DNA of 64,000 nt from Himantopus leucocephalus (GCA_003993805.1 RSEF01000002.1:67555153-67619152); one strand, 5' to 3'. Counted from the stretch's first letter, positions 38,648 to 51,580 are shown. Made by a program: numbers and translations. The notes: generated from the letters alone by a model not told the origin.

Positions 38648-39882
38648 GGGATATGGGGAAGGCTGAGGTACTCAACAACCTTTTTGCCTTAGCCTTCACT
38701 GGCAAGTGCTCTAGTCACACCGTTCAAGTTGCAGAAGGCAAAGGCAGGGACTGGGAGAATGAGGAACTGCCTGCTTTAGAAGACCGTGTTTGGGACCATC
38801 TGAGGAAACTGAAGGTACACAATCCATGGGACCTGATGAGATACACTTGCAGGTCCTGATGGAACTGGCGAATGAAGTTGCTAAGCCGCTATCCATCATA
38901 TTTGAGAAGTTGTGGCAGTCTGGTGAAGTTCCTGCTGACTGGAAAAAGGGAAACATAAGCCCCATTTTTAAAAAGAGAAAAAAGAAAGACCGGGGAACTA
39001 CAGGCTGGTCAGTCTCACCTCTGTGCCTGGCAAGGACATGGAGCAGATCCTCCTGGAAACTGTACAAAGTCACAGTGACTGGTGAAAGCCAACATGGCTT
39101 CACTAAGGACAAATTGTGCCTGACAAATTTGGTGGCCTTCTATGACAGGGTACAGTGTTGGTGGATAAGGGAAGAGCAACTGATGTCATCTATGTGGACT
39201 TGACAAAGCATTTGACACTGTCCTGCATGACATCTTTGTCTCTAAATTGGAGACACATGGATTTGACAGATGGGCCCCTCAGTGCATAAGGAATTGGCTG
39301 GATGGTCGCACTCAAAGAGTTGTGGTCAACAGCTCAATGTCCAAGTGGAGACCAGTGACAATTGGTATTCCTCAGGGGTTGGTATCGGGGCTGGCGCTGT
39401 TTAACATCTTTGTTGGTGACGCANCCCCTCAGTGCATAAGGAATTGGCTGGATGGTCGCACTCAAAGAGTTGTGGTCAACAGCTCAATGTCCAAGTGGAG
39501 ACCAGTGACGATTGGTATTCCTCAGGGGTCAGTATCGGGGCTGGCGCTGTTTAACATCTTTGTTGGTGACGCAGATGTTGGGATTGAGTACACCCTCAGC
39601 AAGTTTGCCGGCAACAGCAAGCTGTGTGGTGAGGTCGACAAGCTGGAGGGGAGGGATGCCATCCAGAGGGACCTCAACAGGCTTGAGAAGTGGGCCTGTG
39701 TGAACCTCATGAAGTGCAACAAGGAAAAGTGTAAGGATTGCACATGGGTCAGGGCAATCCCAAGGACAAATACAGGGTGGCTGGAGAATGGATTAAGAGC
39801 AACCCTGAGGAGAGGGAGTTGGGAGTGTTGGTCAATGAGAAGCTCAATATGAGCTGGCAACGTGCGCTTGCAGCCCACGAAG
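38648..39882 (+). mobile_element. CR1 LINE ORF2 (RT) relic, frameshifted
   Basis: A plus-strand CR1 non-LTR retrotransposon, covering the linker before the RT domain and most of the RT domain. Recognisable CR1 blocks in order: GDMEKAEVL-like start at 38650; [14 protein letters not shown] near 38829; 'W...GEVPADWKKGNISPIFKK' near 38920-38975; QHGFTKDKLCLTNLVAFYD near 39091; [19 protein letters not shown] near 39288; [14 protein letters not shown] near 39367; then [11 protein letters not shown] and [20 protein letters not shown] up to the gap. At least four register changes break the frame. The catalytic FADD motif reads FAGN at 39604-39615, so the enzyme would be inactive. A 149-base direct duplication lies inside it. 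The 3' part is missing at the gap. Confidence 0.93.
39275..39573 (+). repeat. 149-base direct duplication around a single N inside CR1 (probable assembly artefact)
   Basis: Bases 39275-39423 and 39425-39573 are identical except for three mismatches and are separated only by N at 39424. The duplicated part is one RT segment (IRNWLDG through FNIFVGD) that occurs once in CR1. The second copy has GSV where the first has GLV, and GSV is the family form. The offset of 150 bases keeps the frame open by chance. The lone N with exact flanking copies suggests two overlapping contig ends that were not merged. Confidence 0.92.
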
Positions 39883-39982
39883 NNNNNNNNNNNNNNNNNN
39901 NNNNNNNNNNNNNNNNNNNNNNNNNNNNNNNNNNNNNNNNNNNNNNNNNNNNNNNNNNNNNNNNNNNNNNNNNNNNNNNNNN
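39883..39982. other. Assembly gap (100 N) inside a CR1 copy
   Basis: A fixed 100-N placeholder directly after CR1 RT sequence. The sequence to the right is not CR1, so the rest of the element's 3' half is probably hidden here. The true length may be several hundred bases. Confidence 0.98.
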
Positions 39983-41139
39983 GTCAAAGAAATTATACTT
40001 GCAAATTAAAGACACAATATGCCTTACATTCTATTTTTATCTGTCGGAGTTTCAAATGGGTTTCAAAGTAACCATGGATTGTGTCGTTCATAAGAGGAGT
40101 TTGGAGAAGCATGGTGACTGTGCTGTGGAAGGATTATTACAGCAGACTTTCTCTTGGGACAACATTAAGGATTTCCTCTGAAGTTTTAACTAATAAGCAT
40201 AGATATATTTCAATAGGGTTTATTTCCACCTGTATCTCGGATTCTTAGGCTGACAGTTTGAGAGGAGGTACTCTGAGTAAACTAGCTTGACTGACAACCA
40301 AGACTTAGAACAAGTGTCAGTACTTTATTTGGGCATGATGAAAGCATAGGGGACTGTACTGGGTTTAGAGTAAGTTTGGGGGAGAAGAATGAGAGATGTA
40401 ACGCTACAAAAAGAAAACAATGGTGTTACATATCACTTCTTACCTTTAGATTCTGAATGTTAACCAGGTGTGCTTTCAGTGGTTGTGGAAGAATTCCTGA
40501 CAATCACAAGAGCAGGTGTCTCCACCGTGGTTTGAAGGGAAGCAGTGATGCTAGTGGAGGAAGGACACATGGAGCAGCTTGGGATGATTGAAACTTCTGG
40601 TATTGTAGCAGCCTCATTCAGAGCAGAACTGGGGAGTGAAATTAGTGTGGAAGGAGAGGTATATAAATGTACAGGATGGTCCAAAGATACTACCTATATT
40701 GCTTCCAGTTTATGAGATAAAACTAGGAATTTTTGCTTTTTTCGTAATGGACTGTTTCTTCAGAAACAGTGAAACTTTCACTTCAGTGAGTTTATTGTCT
40801 TAAAAAGACTAAAAATGGGCATTTTACATGGATTGCAACAATAACCTAAAACTAAAAACTAAAATTTTTTGAAGTAATGCAAGGCTTCAGACCTGAGAAC
40901 TCCTGCAGGGGAATACATCAGGATTTTGTCACTTCCTTTTGGGCTGGAGTGATGGGCTAAATACATCTCCAGCACCTAATATGAGTTGTTAACCTTGCTA
41001 ACTTTCACATTGGCAACTGGAGACACCAGTAGCCTGAGCATGCACCGAGTTTGTGCAGTATATACGCAGAGTGACTGCCAGCCTGCAGCAAAAGTTAAAG
41101 AAAACGGAATAAGAGAACTTTCCTAAAATTCACAAATGT
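39983..41139. other. Non-CR1 unique sequence between two CR1 pieces
   Basis: No gene is firmly recognised. A minus-strand open stretch at about 40628-40465 follows a pyrimidine-rich acceptor (ending CCCCAG) and encodes a Ser/Thr-rich, mucin-like peptide (SSTSITASLQTTVE and similar). The donor side is weak and a stop follows at once, so I do not call it a gene. Confidence 0.45.
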
Positions 41140-41336
41140 CAGTGATAACTAAGGAGTACAAGGGACAATGGGAATAAGTTGAAATGAGAGAGGTTTAGAC
41201 TATATAAGGAAAATCTTTTTCCACGTGAGGGCAGGCAAGCAGGCACATGGAGATATTGTGCAGTCTTTGAGCAGGGTGTAGGGCCTGATGTCCTCCTGAG
41301 AATCCTTCCAGCATGAGTTATCCTATGATCCTAAAT
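41140..41336 (+). mobile_element. CR1 LINE 3' end fragment
   Basis: About 200 bases match the last coding stretch and 3' untranslated end of avian CR1. They include a 'GAGGTTTAGACTA-ATAAGGAAAA' segment near 41190-41213, a 'GTGAGGGCAGGCAAGCA' segment, then 'CCTTCCAGCATGAGTTATCCTATGATCCTAAA' spread over 41304-41336, the decayed octamer tail. It is on the same strand as the RT relic at 38.6-39.9 kb but separated by about 1.2 kb of non-CR1 sequence. It may be an independent 5'-truncated copy or the displaced end of the same element. Confidence 0.8.
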
Positions 41337-44300
41337 GTGGATATCTCAAGTTCATAGATGTTGCTCAAAAAACACCCAAAACAACCCCAGAAAAAAAAAA
41401 CAACGGAAACCCAAAAGCATGAGAAGGCTCTTATTTAATACTGCAGTGCTCTCTTGAAAACTAGAAAGACTGTGATGTGGAAAACACAGACAAACAGTAC
41501 AACAAACTTTGTACGTTATATTTGAAAGATAACCAAAGGAAGTTAAATTATTTTCTCAGCAAGAAATCAGAGAAAACAGAAGAGATTTGGATCAAAAACA
41601 GGCTCTGAACTTGCATTGCTTAGAACTTCACAAATTTAGTCAGAATGGACTAATATTGTGAAAAAGTCACCTTGGTCAAGTGAAATGATTAAGTGGAAAC
41701 ATTTTTAAAAGGAGTAAAATGCTTGCTAAAAGGATATGACAATCTGACAGAAAGAAGCAGCTGGTAGCAGACTGAAGTGAGAGCAGTTATGCAGAAGAAA
41801 AAAAAAAAAAGAAATGGAATATTTTAGTTTGGTTTCAGAACAAGAGATCAATCAGGGTCCAGATTGGACTTCCGGCAACTTGTTCTACAATTGTATTCCA
41901 AAAGGTGCTTAAGCACCCTATAATCTGAGCCCCGGTGTTCTTATAACACCACTAGAAGAAGGGAACTTGAGCTGATGTTTCTAAAAGTCCTTGGGACCTT
42001 TAAGGTTTTCATTGTTTTATTATGACAAACAGAGGTTTCATAAAATGGAAATTTTCCCTAGCTGAATCAGAAGATGACACATGAGGTTTGTTCACTTGAT
42101 TTAACTTGAGGGACATCTTATAAGTCAGATGGGCACAGGACATCATTATACCTGCTGTGAAGATGGGATCCTATACACCAAGGAGTGTGTGGGCCTGGGG
42201 ATGCAAGCTGTGTTTCCCAGAGTTCTCCAGCACTGAACATATCCCCAACCCTCCCAAAAGTTCTTGTGCTGTAAATCGAATGGGAAAAGTTTGCAAATGA
42301 CAAAATATTTTGACTCACTTGGCAATGTCAAACTTAATTTTGACATTTCTGAGGCATTTCTATGAAACTGAACCCTTTAGTGAATCGTTTGAAAATGTGG
42401 ATTTTTCATTTTAATTCTGGATGCAAACAAACACCAAAATATCTGAATTATGTGTGGGATGAAAAATGATTTTGGCCAGCTCTATCCTGTAGTCAGTTTA
42501 GGCACTGAATGGGTTTTAATGATTCACACAACTTCCCATGAGATATGTTAGATATTTTTTCTCTCTCACTTGTATCTCGAGCATGGTGAAATGGATGAGT
42601 TTCCCTAATCTTAGCCCGACCTGCAAGGACCCTGTCTAACACCAGTACCTTTTGCTTTCTTTCCCCTGTGTAAGCATACTAGATCTTGCTTAGCAAGATC
42701 TCCGAGACACAGTTGTTACTTAAGAGTAGTTTTTAGAGTGGAGATTAGGATTTATAAACTGTCGGTTGGCAGTTTGGTGCCCTAAATGATAATCCATTGT
42801 ATGGAATGGGGGTGGGGTGTGTCTTCTTCTAGCTACCAAAACCGCAACAATTTCTTGATTGCACAGAAACACGTGCTAGACTCACCAATATTTGCTTGTG
42901 TCATAAGATCCTCTAATGGGCCTACCAACAGGTTTGTGTATAGTCTGCCTTACCTTTTGCTAAGGCAAGTACATTTAGATACTTATATGGAGCCCAATAT
43001 AAAATTTATTGACTCTTTACTTTTCTTGGTTTCAGACCCTTTCCTACAGTGATTCCTTCCCTTGCTGTCAGACTAGGCCTCCTCTGGGTCCAAGGAAGTA
43101 ATCCTGGATGAAATGGTCACGTTTAATGAGTGGTTTTCTGCCTATTAGACTTTGCCCTCTTCATTATCAGCATTAAAATCTCAGGCAGTGCACAGGCTGA
43201 AACTTTTCCTTGGTTGTCAGGAATATATCAACTTAGACACCTGGCCAAGAGTTTCTAGAATCCTCACTGGATATGAGGCAAATGTATGCCCAGGGTAAGT
43301 TCCCTTAGCATAAATAACTGCATTAAGAGACGATCTTTCTTGGAAGTTCACATCAAGCTTGAAAGTCATCTGTTACTGGCGAGTTAGTATACATCATCAG
43401 TGAACTCTGAAAAGTGAAGCTGAGGACCTTGCTGTGAATAATGACAAGCCTAAACATGATCAATAGCCATGTTCCAAAAAAAAAGTGCACAGCTGGTATT
43501 AAAATAGGCACATTTAATTTCCTCTTATCTCTGTTTAGTTTTAAACCATGAAGTGCATCCATGAACAGACCAGATTTTGAATTTCATGCTGCATGTAGTG
43601 GTTATAGCTGATCTTCAGAGTGGGTCTCAGAAAAAGAACGGGGAATAGGAAAGTTATTCAAAGGGCTTAGCATTTTTATCTCCTTTGTCTCCTGCAATGG
43701 TAGAAGTTAGATTGTTCAATGTCTTCTAATAGATGTTATGAAGGAAATACTCAGTTACTTGGCTCTGACCTCTGTGTGACAGCACATCAAAGGTCAGCAG
43801 AAAATTCACATCTGTTTTCAATAGGCCTCTCTGGATGTTGCTTCCATTAGTGAATATCAGAAGTAATCATTTAAAACTGATCTAACACTGTGCAAGTATA
43901 AAAGTAAAGTGCAAGATCAGAATGTGAGCTAGAGGAAATATTTGATAAACGTTTCTATCTTTGTAGAACAGTTTCTTACATTTTAACCTGTTCTCAAATG
44001 TAAATTTTAATGACAAAAATGACCTTGTGGCAGTAGGAGATTGAAAATAGATCCTGGGAGAAAAAATATTTTGGGTCTTTTTACAAAATGGGGAAAAATG
44101 CAACCACCTCTTATCTTTTTGCAGAATGGCTCTAAGATGAGGATGAGCTATGGACTTATCAATAAGACTGTGCTCAAAGGAATGGCTTGGAACATAGTGA
44201 GCTGTGTAGATTTTTTTTCTTTTTAAGGATAACTACTAATGGAAGAAGTCCCAAAGACAAGTGATAGTTGACCAAAGTCAGGCTGATTTGTGAAGATCAA

Positions 44301-47300
44301 TGGTCTGACGGCACTCATCTATCATCTTGAACACGTGTGCACGGTAATCAATGGTCATCCATCTCCTTCCTGTAGGTCGATTAATCTTTTAAATTTTGTA
44401 GGCTCGCTACCCCGGTACAGCACTTTTCATAATACCTGCACAAGCTTTTTTTTAATATAAAAGAAAAAAATTATCTATAATATACATGATGTGGTTCTTC
44501 AAAGTCTAAAGGGAATAAATGCTTGAGGTGTGAAGCCAGCTGACAGCCACTTCTTCCTCATGTTTTGAGACCACAGTATTTTAAATGTCTTTACATGTAA
44601 TGATTTCAAACTCAGTTAAATTGCAAAATCTTAGAACTGGGTTTTTGGTTTATGAAGCTGAACAAATTAATCTTGTAGGATGGCATAAAGAGATAGCACT
44701 GTCAGATGAGATTGGTGCAGTCTTGAACTTGCAGTGAGATCCATATCTTACCAGGGAAGAAAAATTATCTACAGTCTGTCTGAAATAGGAGAGAAAGCTA
44801 TGTTAAATGCATGTACCTCTGAACATTATACTTGGCAATAAAAATGACCATCCTCCTGGTAGTGTCAGATCTCCATCTTGATCAGATGGACCTAATCAAA
44901 TATCCTTCAAGACAGACCTTCAGCTAGGGGGAATAAATGGCCACCTGACAGTTTATAAGCTATCTTGTCAAGAAAAGAACAAGTTGTCCTTGGACTATTC
45001 CCCAGCATGCAAACTACTTAGAGAAAGGTAGTATCTTGCTGATAACACAACCAATGCAGCCTTAATTGAAAGGACTTTTCAGCTGGAAAAAAGTAGAAAA
45101 AACTTAGTTAAATTATCATCTTACATAAGGTAAAAAATGACTTCTACTTTTGTCTATGTTTTATGCATTGCATAAGAAATGCATTGAAAGCTATATTATC
45201 AGCAGGAAATTCTAAAAATAGATACTAATTAACCTTCATTAATAATAGTTTCATTTTTATTATTTTCTCTTTGATATACCTTGCTCTGTTCTAGTGCAGC
45301 AGGTTTTCGTGATAACAACATGTTCTTATTGTGTTCCATTTTTATAAGTACTTAATGCAGAGTGAAGATGGATGGAATAAGATATGCTGAGTGGATAAGA
45401 AAAAAGGTTGAAATCACACTTTACTGAGTGGTTTACATAGGTCTAGTATTCTTAGAGTAATGTTTACTTATTATATATATTATATACTATTATGATAATG
45501 TTTAATTATTATGTATTTATTTTGATTTTTAAAAAGTTAAGGTCTTCAAGAAGAAAATGAAGGCACTTTATGCAAGGCTGATTGACCACAGTTGTCTGAA
45601 TTCTGTCACCGCAAAATCATGTAGTAAACTAGAAGCAAAAAAATCTATGTTGAAAATATGTGGACAGATATTCCTTGAAGAAGATTTTTTTTTCAGAGGG
45701 CCTCTTGCCCTTGAAGAAGAAAGCACTGGGTCTTCCCTGAAGCTATGTTGCCATTTCTTTAGTACCTAAACTCAGATGTGTCCCAGAGTGATTAGTATGA
45801 CTGCAAAATGTAGACAGCAGGCTGATGGTATTCACCTAACAAATTTTTATCCCTTTCTGAACTAAACTCCTCATATAACTGAGGATTAAGCTAAAGCATA
45901 AGAAAAAAAAAAAACCTCATATCTTGGTTAGTATCTCACAGAAAGACTGGCAAAACAAAGAACCCAAATGTTCCAGGTCTTGGTTCTGTTCCATAATAAT
46001 TTTCACAGAAGACAAGTGTCACTATGCAACTGCCATTCAAGTTAAGTGGAGTCTGCATTTCGTTTTGACTCTGAGGTGTCGATGTGCTGATTAGTTTTCT
46101 GATACAGCTTGGTTGTCAACATTTAAAACATTTCTTGGAAGAAGAAAAATAATTTTGAACAGAAGGCATTCTGTTATACCTATATTTATACATATTTCTC
46201 TGCACCCTCAAAACCCAGTTTTAAAGCAGCTTATTGGAAGAGCTGTCACCATCACCTTGGAAACTGGTCCATTGACAGCATGTATCAATCAGCCGTCTCA
46301 CAAGTATATAGCTGCTTTTTTTTTTAAAAAAAGCATGTTTGGATGGTTTCATACTTTCCCTGGAAAAGGAAAAAAAGGCTAAATTCAGCATCGACATTTC
46401 GGAGGGTGGCATTTCTCATCAGACAGAATAACTGACAGATTTTTTTTTTTTTAATTGCAAGTGATGTAGGTTATAATCTTGTAATCAGGGTGCTTGCATG
46501 GGAGGGAGAAGTTCCAGTCTATGTTCCACAGGCTACCTCTGTTTCATGTGAAACAATCTTTGACGGTTAACGTATCCACCTGGTATCTATTTGTCAAGGC
46601 ATCTTTACTGTCTCCTTTTTTGCTGCAGGTGGGGAGAGTACCTTCTTTCCAGAATAGCTGGTAGTTTTAACATGCTCTTGGGAGAGATGTAGCTGTGAAT
46701 CCCTTTAGGCTGAGGGGTAATACAATGAAAGTGGCTTTTCTACATTTTTGGAAGGTGGCCTATTTATGTAAAAGGGTGAGGCTGTGTCCTACAGTAGCTG
46801 TGCTCTCCAAGGGGAAAAAAGCAAGCTATTTTGTCTTTGGAAGGGAAGAGCTGAAGCTTTGACTTTGGAGAGAAGGTCTTGTCTTTTGTTTGCACTGCAC
46901 AGGGCACGTGGTGCCTGGCAAAGCACAGGGTTTAAGACATGTACCTGCCTGCATTTGTCTTGTTGCACTGGATACCTACCTCTGCGATGTCCCGGGAAGA
47001 TCCCTATGTACCTGTCTCAGCGTTACAATTTCTGATCCAGGACTTTGACTCCTCAGGCTGATCACTTCTGTGCTCATCATTGCAGACTAAGCCCAGTTTT
47101 GGAATTGGACTTTAATCAATCAATACTTGTGAACACGAGGCTTGATCTCAGATGGCACCTACAAATACGGGTTACTAGGGTTTTGCTATGTTAGAAGGGC
47201 ATCCAGAAGAAAAACACCTAAAGACAACATCCTTCTTGCTAAAGTATCCAAATGTTTTCTGTGCTGAATGAAAGCAGTTACGGGTCTATCATGAGCGACA

Positions 47301-50300
47301 TGCATGTTCTGCATATTTTTTGAGGAATACCATCAGCATAAATAATTTCTGATTTTGTTATTGCTTGTTGTTATAAGTAGCACCTAAAATGCCTTACAGA
47401 AAGAGGATTAAAGGAAAGAAATGTGTTTGGTTTTTTGACGATGCTTTCTTGGCAGTACTTTCTGCATAGTCAGATTCGTTTTCCTGATGAAGTCAATTAC
47501 TCAGTCTCTCCTTTTGTGTGCTGGTCTTTTACAAAGCAACAGGGGACAGATGAGTCATTTAAAATGTGATTGTAAACCCAGAGAAATTGGTGAGGGGACT
47601 CTGCAGCAGGTAAAAACTTCCACAACTGCTTTTAACTCTTTGTTTTAGATCAGACTACTTTTCAACTTAATGGTGTCTGTGGGCAGATCCTTGCCCAAGG
47701 CACCTCTCTGTGGCCTGTGAGTGTCTTGAAGACTCACTGCCTTCATTTCCTACACAGCTCCTTTAAAAGAAGTTTGAACTTATATACAAATACAAGCTCT
47801 GTCAAACCAATGGGCCCAATCTAGTTCCAGAGTATTGACAGCCTCTCTCCTGCCAGGTGATTCTGGTCGCTTTCTTGGCAATCTCCTTCAGATAAGGTGA
47901 GCTGCTAAAGTGTTGGTGAATTTAGGTAACCTCCTTGTGCTCCAGGATACTGATATCCTCACAGTCCTCCTTCTAGGGCGGTTGTTCTCAATGAAGTAGT
48001 TAAAGCCCCTGTGGGTTCAACCACCTATGCTACTCTTTGGGATGACAGGCCACACAGAAATGGGGTCACAGTCAGAAGTCACCTGAGGTGCTGTGCTAGG
48101 GGGTCAGGTTCCTTCTCTGCAGGTCAGGAGTTCTGTGAGACAAGCTTCTCCACTCAAAATCAGGAATCCCAAATCACTGCCCTGTAAGGCCCTTGCTATT
48201 CAGTGATAGTGCAGCACTGAACCAAGGTCTTCCAGTTGCCCTCATTGAGGTGATAAGGATGAATCCTCCTAGAGCAGTGCAAGGCAAAGAGCTGGTTCTT
48301 GATGGCTGGAAGAGAGAGCAAGACTCACTTGTCCTGTTCCTGGATCCCAAGAGATGAAATTCACAAGCCTACTGCCTTTCCCCCCACCCCAGTCTCTGAA
48401 GGACCACATCCTTCAGATCCTCAATGGGCCATGCAGCAGAATAAGAATTAGTAGATGGCAAGTTTCCTCCACCTCCAAAACAGACAGTTGCTTTGGATAC
48501 AGTACTCCTTTAAGAGTTTTACTATATCTGCACGTGAGCTCAATCTGCTCATAGAAGAATTTCCATTTGTGCAGATGGTATCATTTGGCAGATCACTCTG
48601 ATGTTGGCAGCATCGCAGGGGTCATATTTGTGCACAGATGGACTGTTCTTCATCTGCTTCTTTATTGTAATAGACCCAAATAGGTTTTCCCACAATAGTA
48701 CATATGCACATTACAACTCTCCTTGTTCCCTGTCAGACAACTTATTTAGCGAGAGCACCAAATTTTTTTTCTCTCTCCCTCTTTCTCTTTGTTCACATAT
48801 GAAGTCCTCTTTTATCTGTATCTTTGTTTTGGGGATGCAGGGTGCCGACTAAGTAGAGCTATTGAGGGTCTCGGTAATCCTGAGCCATAAAATCTGGTGG
48901 CATAGAAGTCATCACTAAGATCATATTCAGAACACTGCTGTGAGTTCAGGGGGTTCTTGTGTATAGATGGGTTTTTTTTGGCAAATATTTTTTGCACATT
49001 CATTGCACATATTAGTCACAGCTCCCTCATAAACCAAGAGCACTTAAAGCTGACACGTGAATGGTCATTTGGAGGGATTGGAGAAGCCAGGGAATTGATA
49101 ATTCAAAACTGGAGATTTTGAATCCAGAGCAATGATTCAGCTCTAGTAATAACGACCAAAATCTGTTATCATTTGACAGGTGTTTAGAGAATTATGTTAA
49201 ATGTACTCATCATTTAGTAGTGAGATATTCGTATTTTTTGAAGCATCTATTGTCACTCTCCCTTGCAATCTCAGTGTGGCAGCAATGAACTGAGTAGGTA
49301 TCTTCAGAAGTTGCCCTGCCAGAACTGGTCTACGGCACAGCAAAAGGATGTTTTGGAAAACTTGCACTGCTTCTATTTTGCTTTACACAAGCACTTGCTT
49401 TGTTAATAGAAAACTTTAGCCCTGCATGCCTTACATTTTATTGATGATAAACCTGTCTTCTTGTGATGAAACTGACACTTTTTCAGTCTCCAGGTTGATA
49501 GCAACTTTTTCTTTTCCTTCTCATTTGCTAATCTAATCAATGTAGTTTAAACTTCTCTACTCAGATGTCACAGGTAGTGCAATTATTTCAGTATGGGTAT
49601 TGTTTGCTGTATATGGCTGTGAAGGATGTGTACGCTGTGTGTAAATTAGGTCAAAATAGCTAGGGAGCTTGGACAGTGACTTTCTTGACATTTATATACC
49701 CAGACTCCTAAATATAGTGTCTCAGTAGTGTAACTTCTCTGGATGTGTGAGACAGCACAGGAAGTACCCATTTTTTCCTCAAAACGTACTGTTTGAAAGG
49801 AAACTGGTTGTTCATAATGTAAACATTGCTGAAAAGGCAATTCCTTCTACAACTACTTCTAAATGAAAAGTACTCCTGCTTATTTACTGATTTATTTTTA
49901 ACCTTTTGACAGTCTAGTGAACAAAGGGTATGAACTGGGTACCACATGAAGCGTTTTGAATCAAATTAGGAAGAAAGTGTGAGTGGAATTCCAGCCTCAA
50001 CTGTTAAGTAACTTCTTGGCTTTACTGGTAACAAGGAGAATGAAATTGCTGACTGCAGCTAAATAAAGGTTACTTGGGAAATACATAAAATCCCAAACCC
50101 AACAAAACCCCCAAACTTTAATTTCATATCCATCTGGTAAGTCTTCGTAATCAGTTCCTAATTATCTACTAGTTAATGCATTTCTGGTTACTCTGACACC
50201 TTAGGAATTTTTCTATGCATAGACTTCTTGCCCAAGGCTATGGAAAATTATACATGATGCTATACATGGTTGGATACAGCTGGTTTCTGTTTTGGGGTGT

Positions 50301-50599
50301 TTTGTTTTTTTTTTTTTCCATCACAGTTACTTAACATATCTACACAAATAGCTACACTGAATTTTACTGTTTCAGTAGGAGTCTGGAGCTTGAAAATCAG
50401 TTTAAACCAGAATGTTCCTAATAGAACCACGGCTACAGGGAGCAAAATATTGTGGAGAAGGGGACAGGGGATGCAATTTGTAATGTAGTTCTGTAGCATG
50501 TTGTAAGATGACATATCGGTGGAGAGATATAGACCAAAAGTTGAAATGCCTCTTGTGCTGGGGGTTTTGGCTTGTTTTGAGGGCATTTAGTCTTTTCTT
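41337..50599. other. Unique AT-rich non-coding sequence
   Basis: More than 9 kb with no recognisable gene, RNA gene or transposon. It has A runs near 41,388 and 41,800, a TA-rich run at 45,470-45,500, T/A runs near 46,316-46,331 and a T run at 46,440-46,452. The stretch 47,820-48,600 is GC-richer and looks like decayed repeat or pseudogene on the minus strand, but I could not assign it. Confidence 0.5.
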
Positions 50600-50612
50600 A
50601 GAATCATAGAAT
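50600..50612 (-). mobile_element. CR1 LINE 3' tail running into gap
   Basis: AGAATCATAGAAT immediately before the N run is the reverse complement of the ATTCTATGATTCT octamer tail that ends avian CR1 elements. A minus-strand CR1 copy therefore begins here and the rest is hidden in the gap. Only 13 bases are visible, but this word at this place is characteristic. Confidence 0.65.
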
Positions 50613-50712
50613 NNNNNNNNNNNNNNNNNNNNNNNNNNNNNNNNNNNNNNNNNNNNNNNNNNNNNNNNNNNNNNNNNNNNNNNNNNNNNNNNNNNNNNNN
50701 NNNNNNNNNNNN
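50613..50712. other. Assembly gap (100 N), probably over a CR1 copy
   Basis: A fixed 100-N placeholder starting in CR1 tail sequence. The right flank is not clearly CR1. Confidence 0.98.
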
Positions 50713-51499
50713 CCCTTGGTTTTTTAAGGTGGCTACTAGATGAGAAGTGCTCTCCTGCCTTCTGCTTGGTATGCCTTGGCTCAGGACGCTCAGTGGAAAT
50801 GTGTGAAACCCAGTTTTGGTTTGTCATCTCTGAAACCTGTATCTCTTTTCCAGGAATCCCTTATACATGAGGGGATTCTGGTGTTGGGATGACACTCCTA
50901 GCTGTTATCTCTGCTCCATTTTGTATTGGTAATGATATATAATGGAGTAAGGGCTCCAGACCAGGGTGTCATTCTGTGTGTCCCATTAGCCACGTTTTCT
51001 ATTTTATATAAACTAAACTCATGTCATACTCCCTTGCCCATTTCTCCATTTGCTTCTCCCAAGGAGGCCAAAAGTAATGTTATAGACTGCTACTTTCCTA
51101 AGACATGGTTTAACTTTAGTTCTTATCCCTGATCTGAACTGGGCATAGAGCAAATCACCAACTAATGCACACATACAGAAGATATTTACTTCATGGGTTA
51201 GTTTCATTTAGCTGTTTCTAATATAAAGGCAACTATTTCAGGAAAAACGAGTGCTTTTGTGACTTCTAGTCTGTTTGATTTTGGCTTATAGTGGATTTTC
51301 CCCTCTAATACCCTTGTTCTGGTCTGACCTTTTCAATTTTATAAGACGATGTAGCTCCAGTCCAGAAGTAATTATTTTGTATTTGACTTCTGTTTGTAGC
51401 ATCACTTTCACTCTGTAAGCATCTGTTATTTTCTCTGTTTCTCTGTATCTCTTATTTTATCTGTTATATGTTTTGACTGAACACCTTTCTTGACCAATA
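50713..51499. other. Unique non-coding sequence
   Basis: Nothing recognised. Confidence 0.5.
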
Positions 51500-51580
51500 C
51501 AGCCTGGGAAAGGTGGGTTACCAAACTAGATAGACAGATGGACTGATCCAGCTCAGCAGTTCCTCTTTCATCGCTTAGAG
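51500..51580 (+). mobile_element. Possible old CR1 3' end fragment
   Basis: The order CTGGGAAAGGTGGGTTACC, AACTAGATAGACAGATGGACTGATCCAGCTCAGCAGTTCCT (read over 51504-51564) resembles the old amniote CR1 3' untranslated end, in which 'GGCTAGATGGAC...TGGTCTGACCCAGTA' precedes the octamer tail. The tail itself is not clear, so the call is tentative. Confidence 0.4.

Noticed and set aside
39247..39852. 201-codon open frame as a functional protein gene
   Set aside because: It is CR1 RT sequence whose length comes from the in-frame duplication at the lone N. The catalytic motif is lost and upstream frames are shifted.
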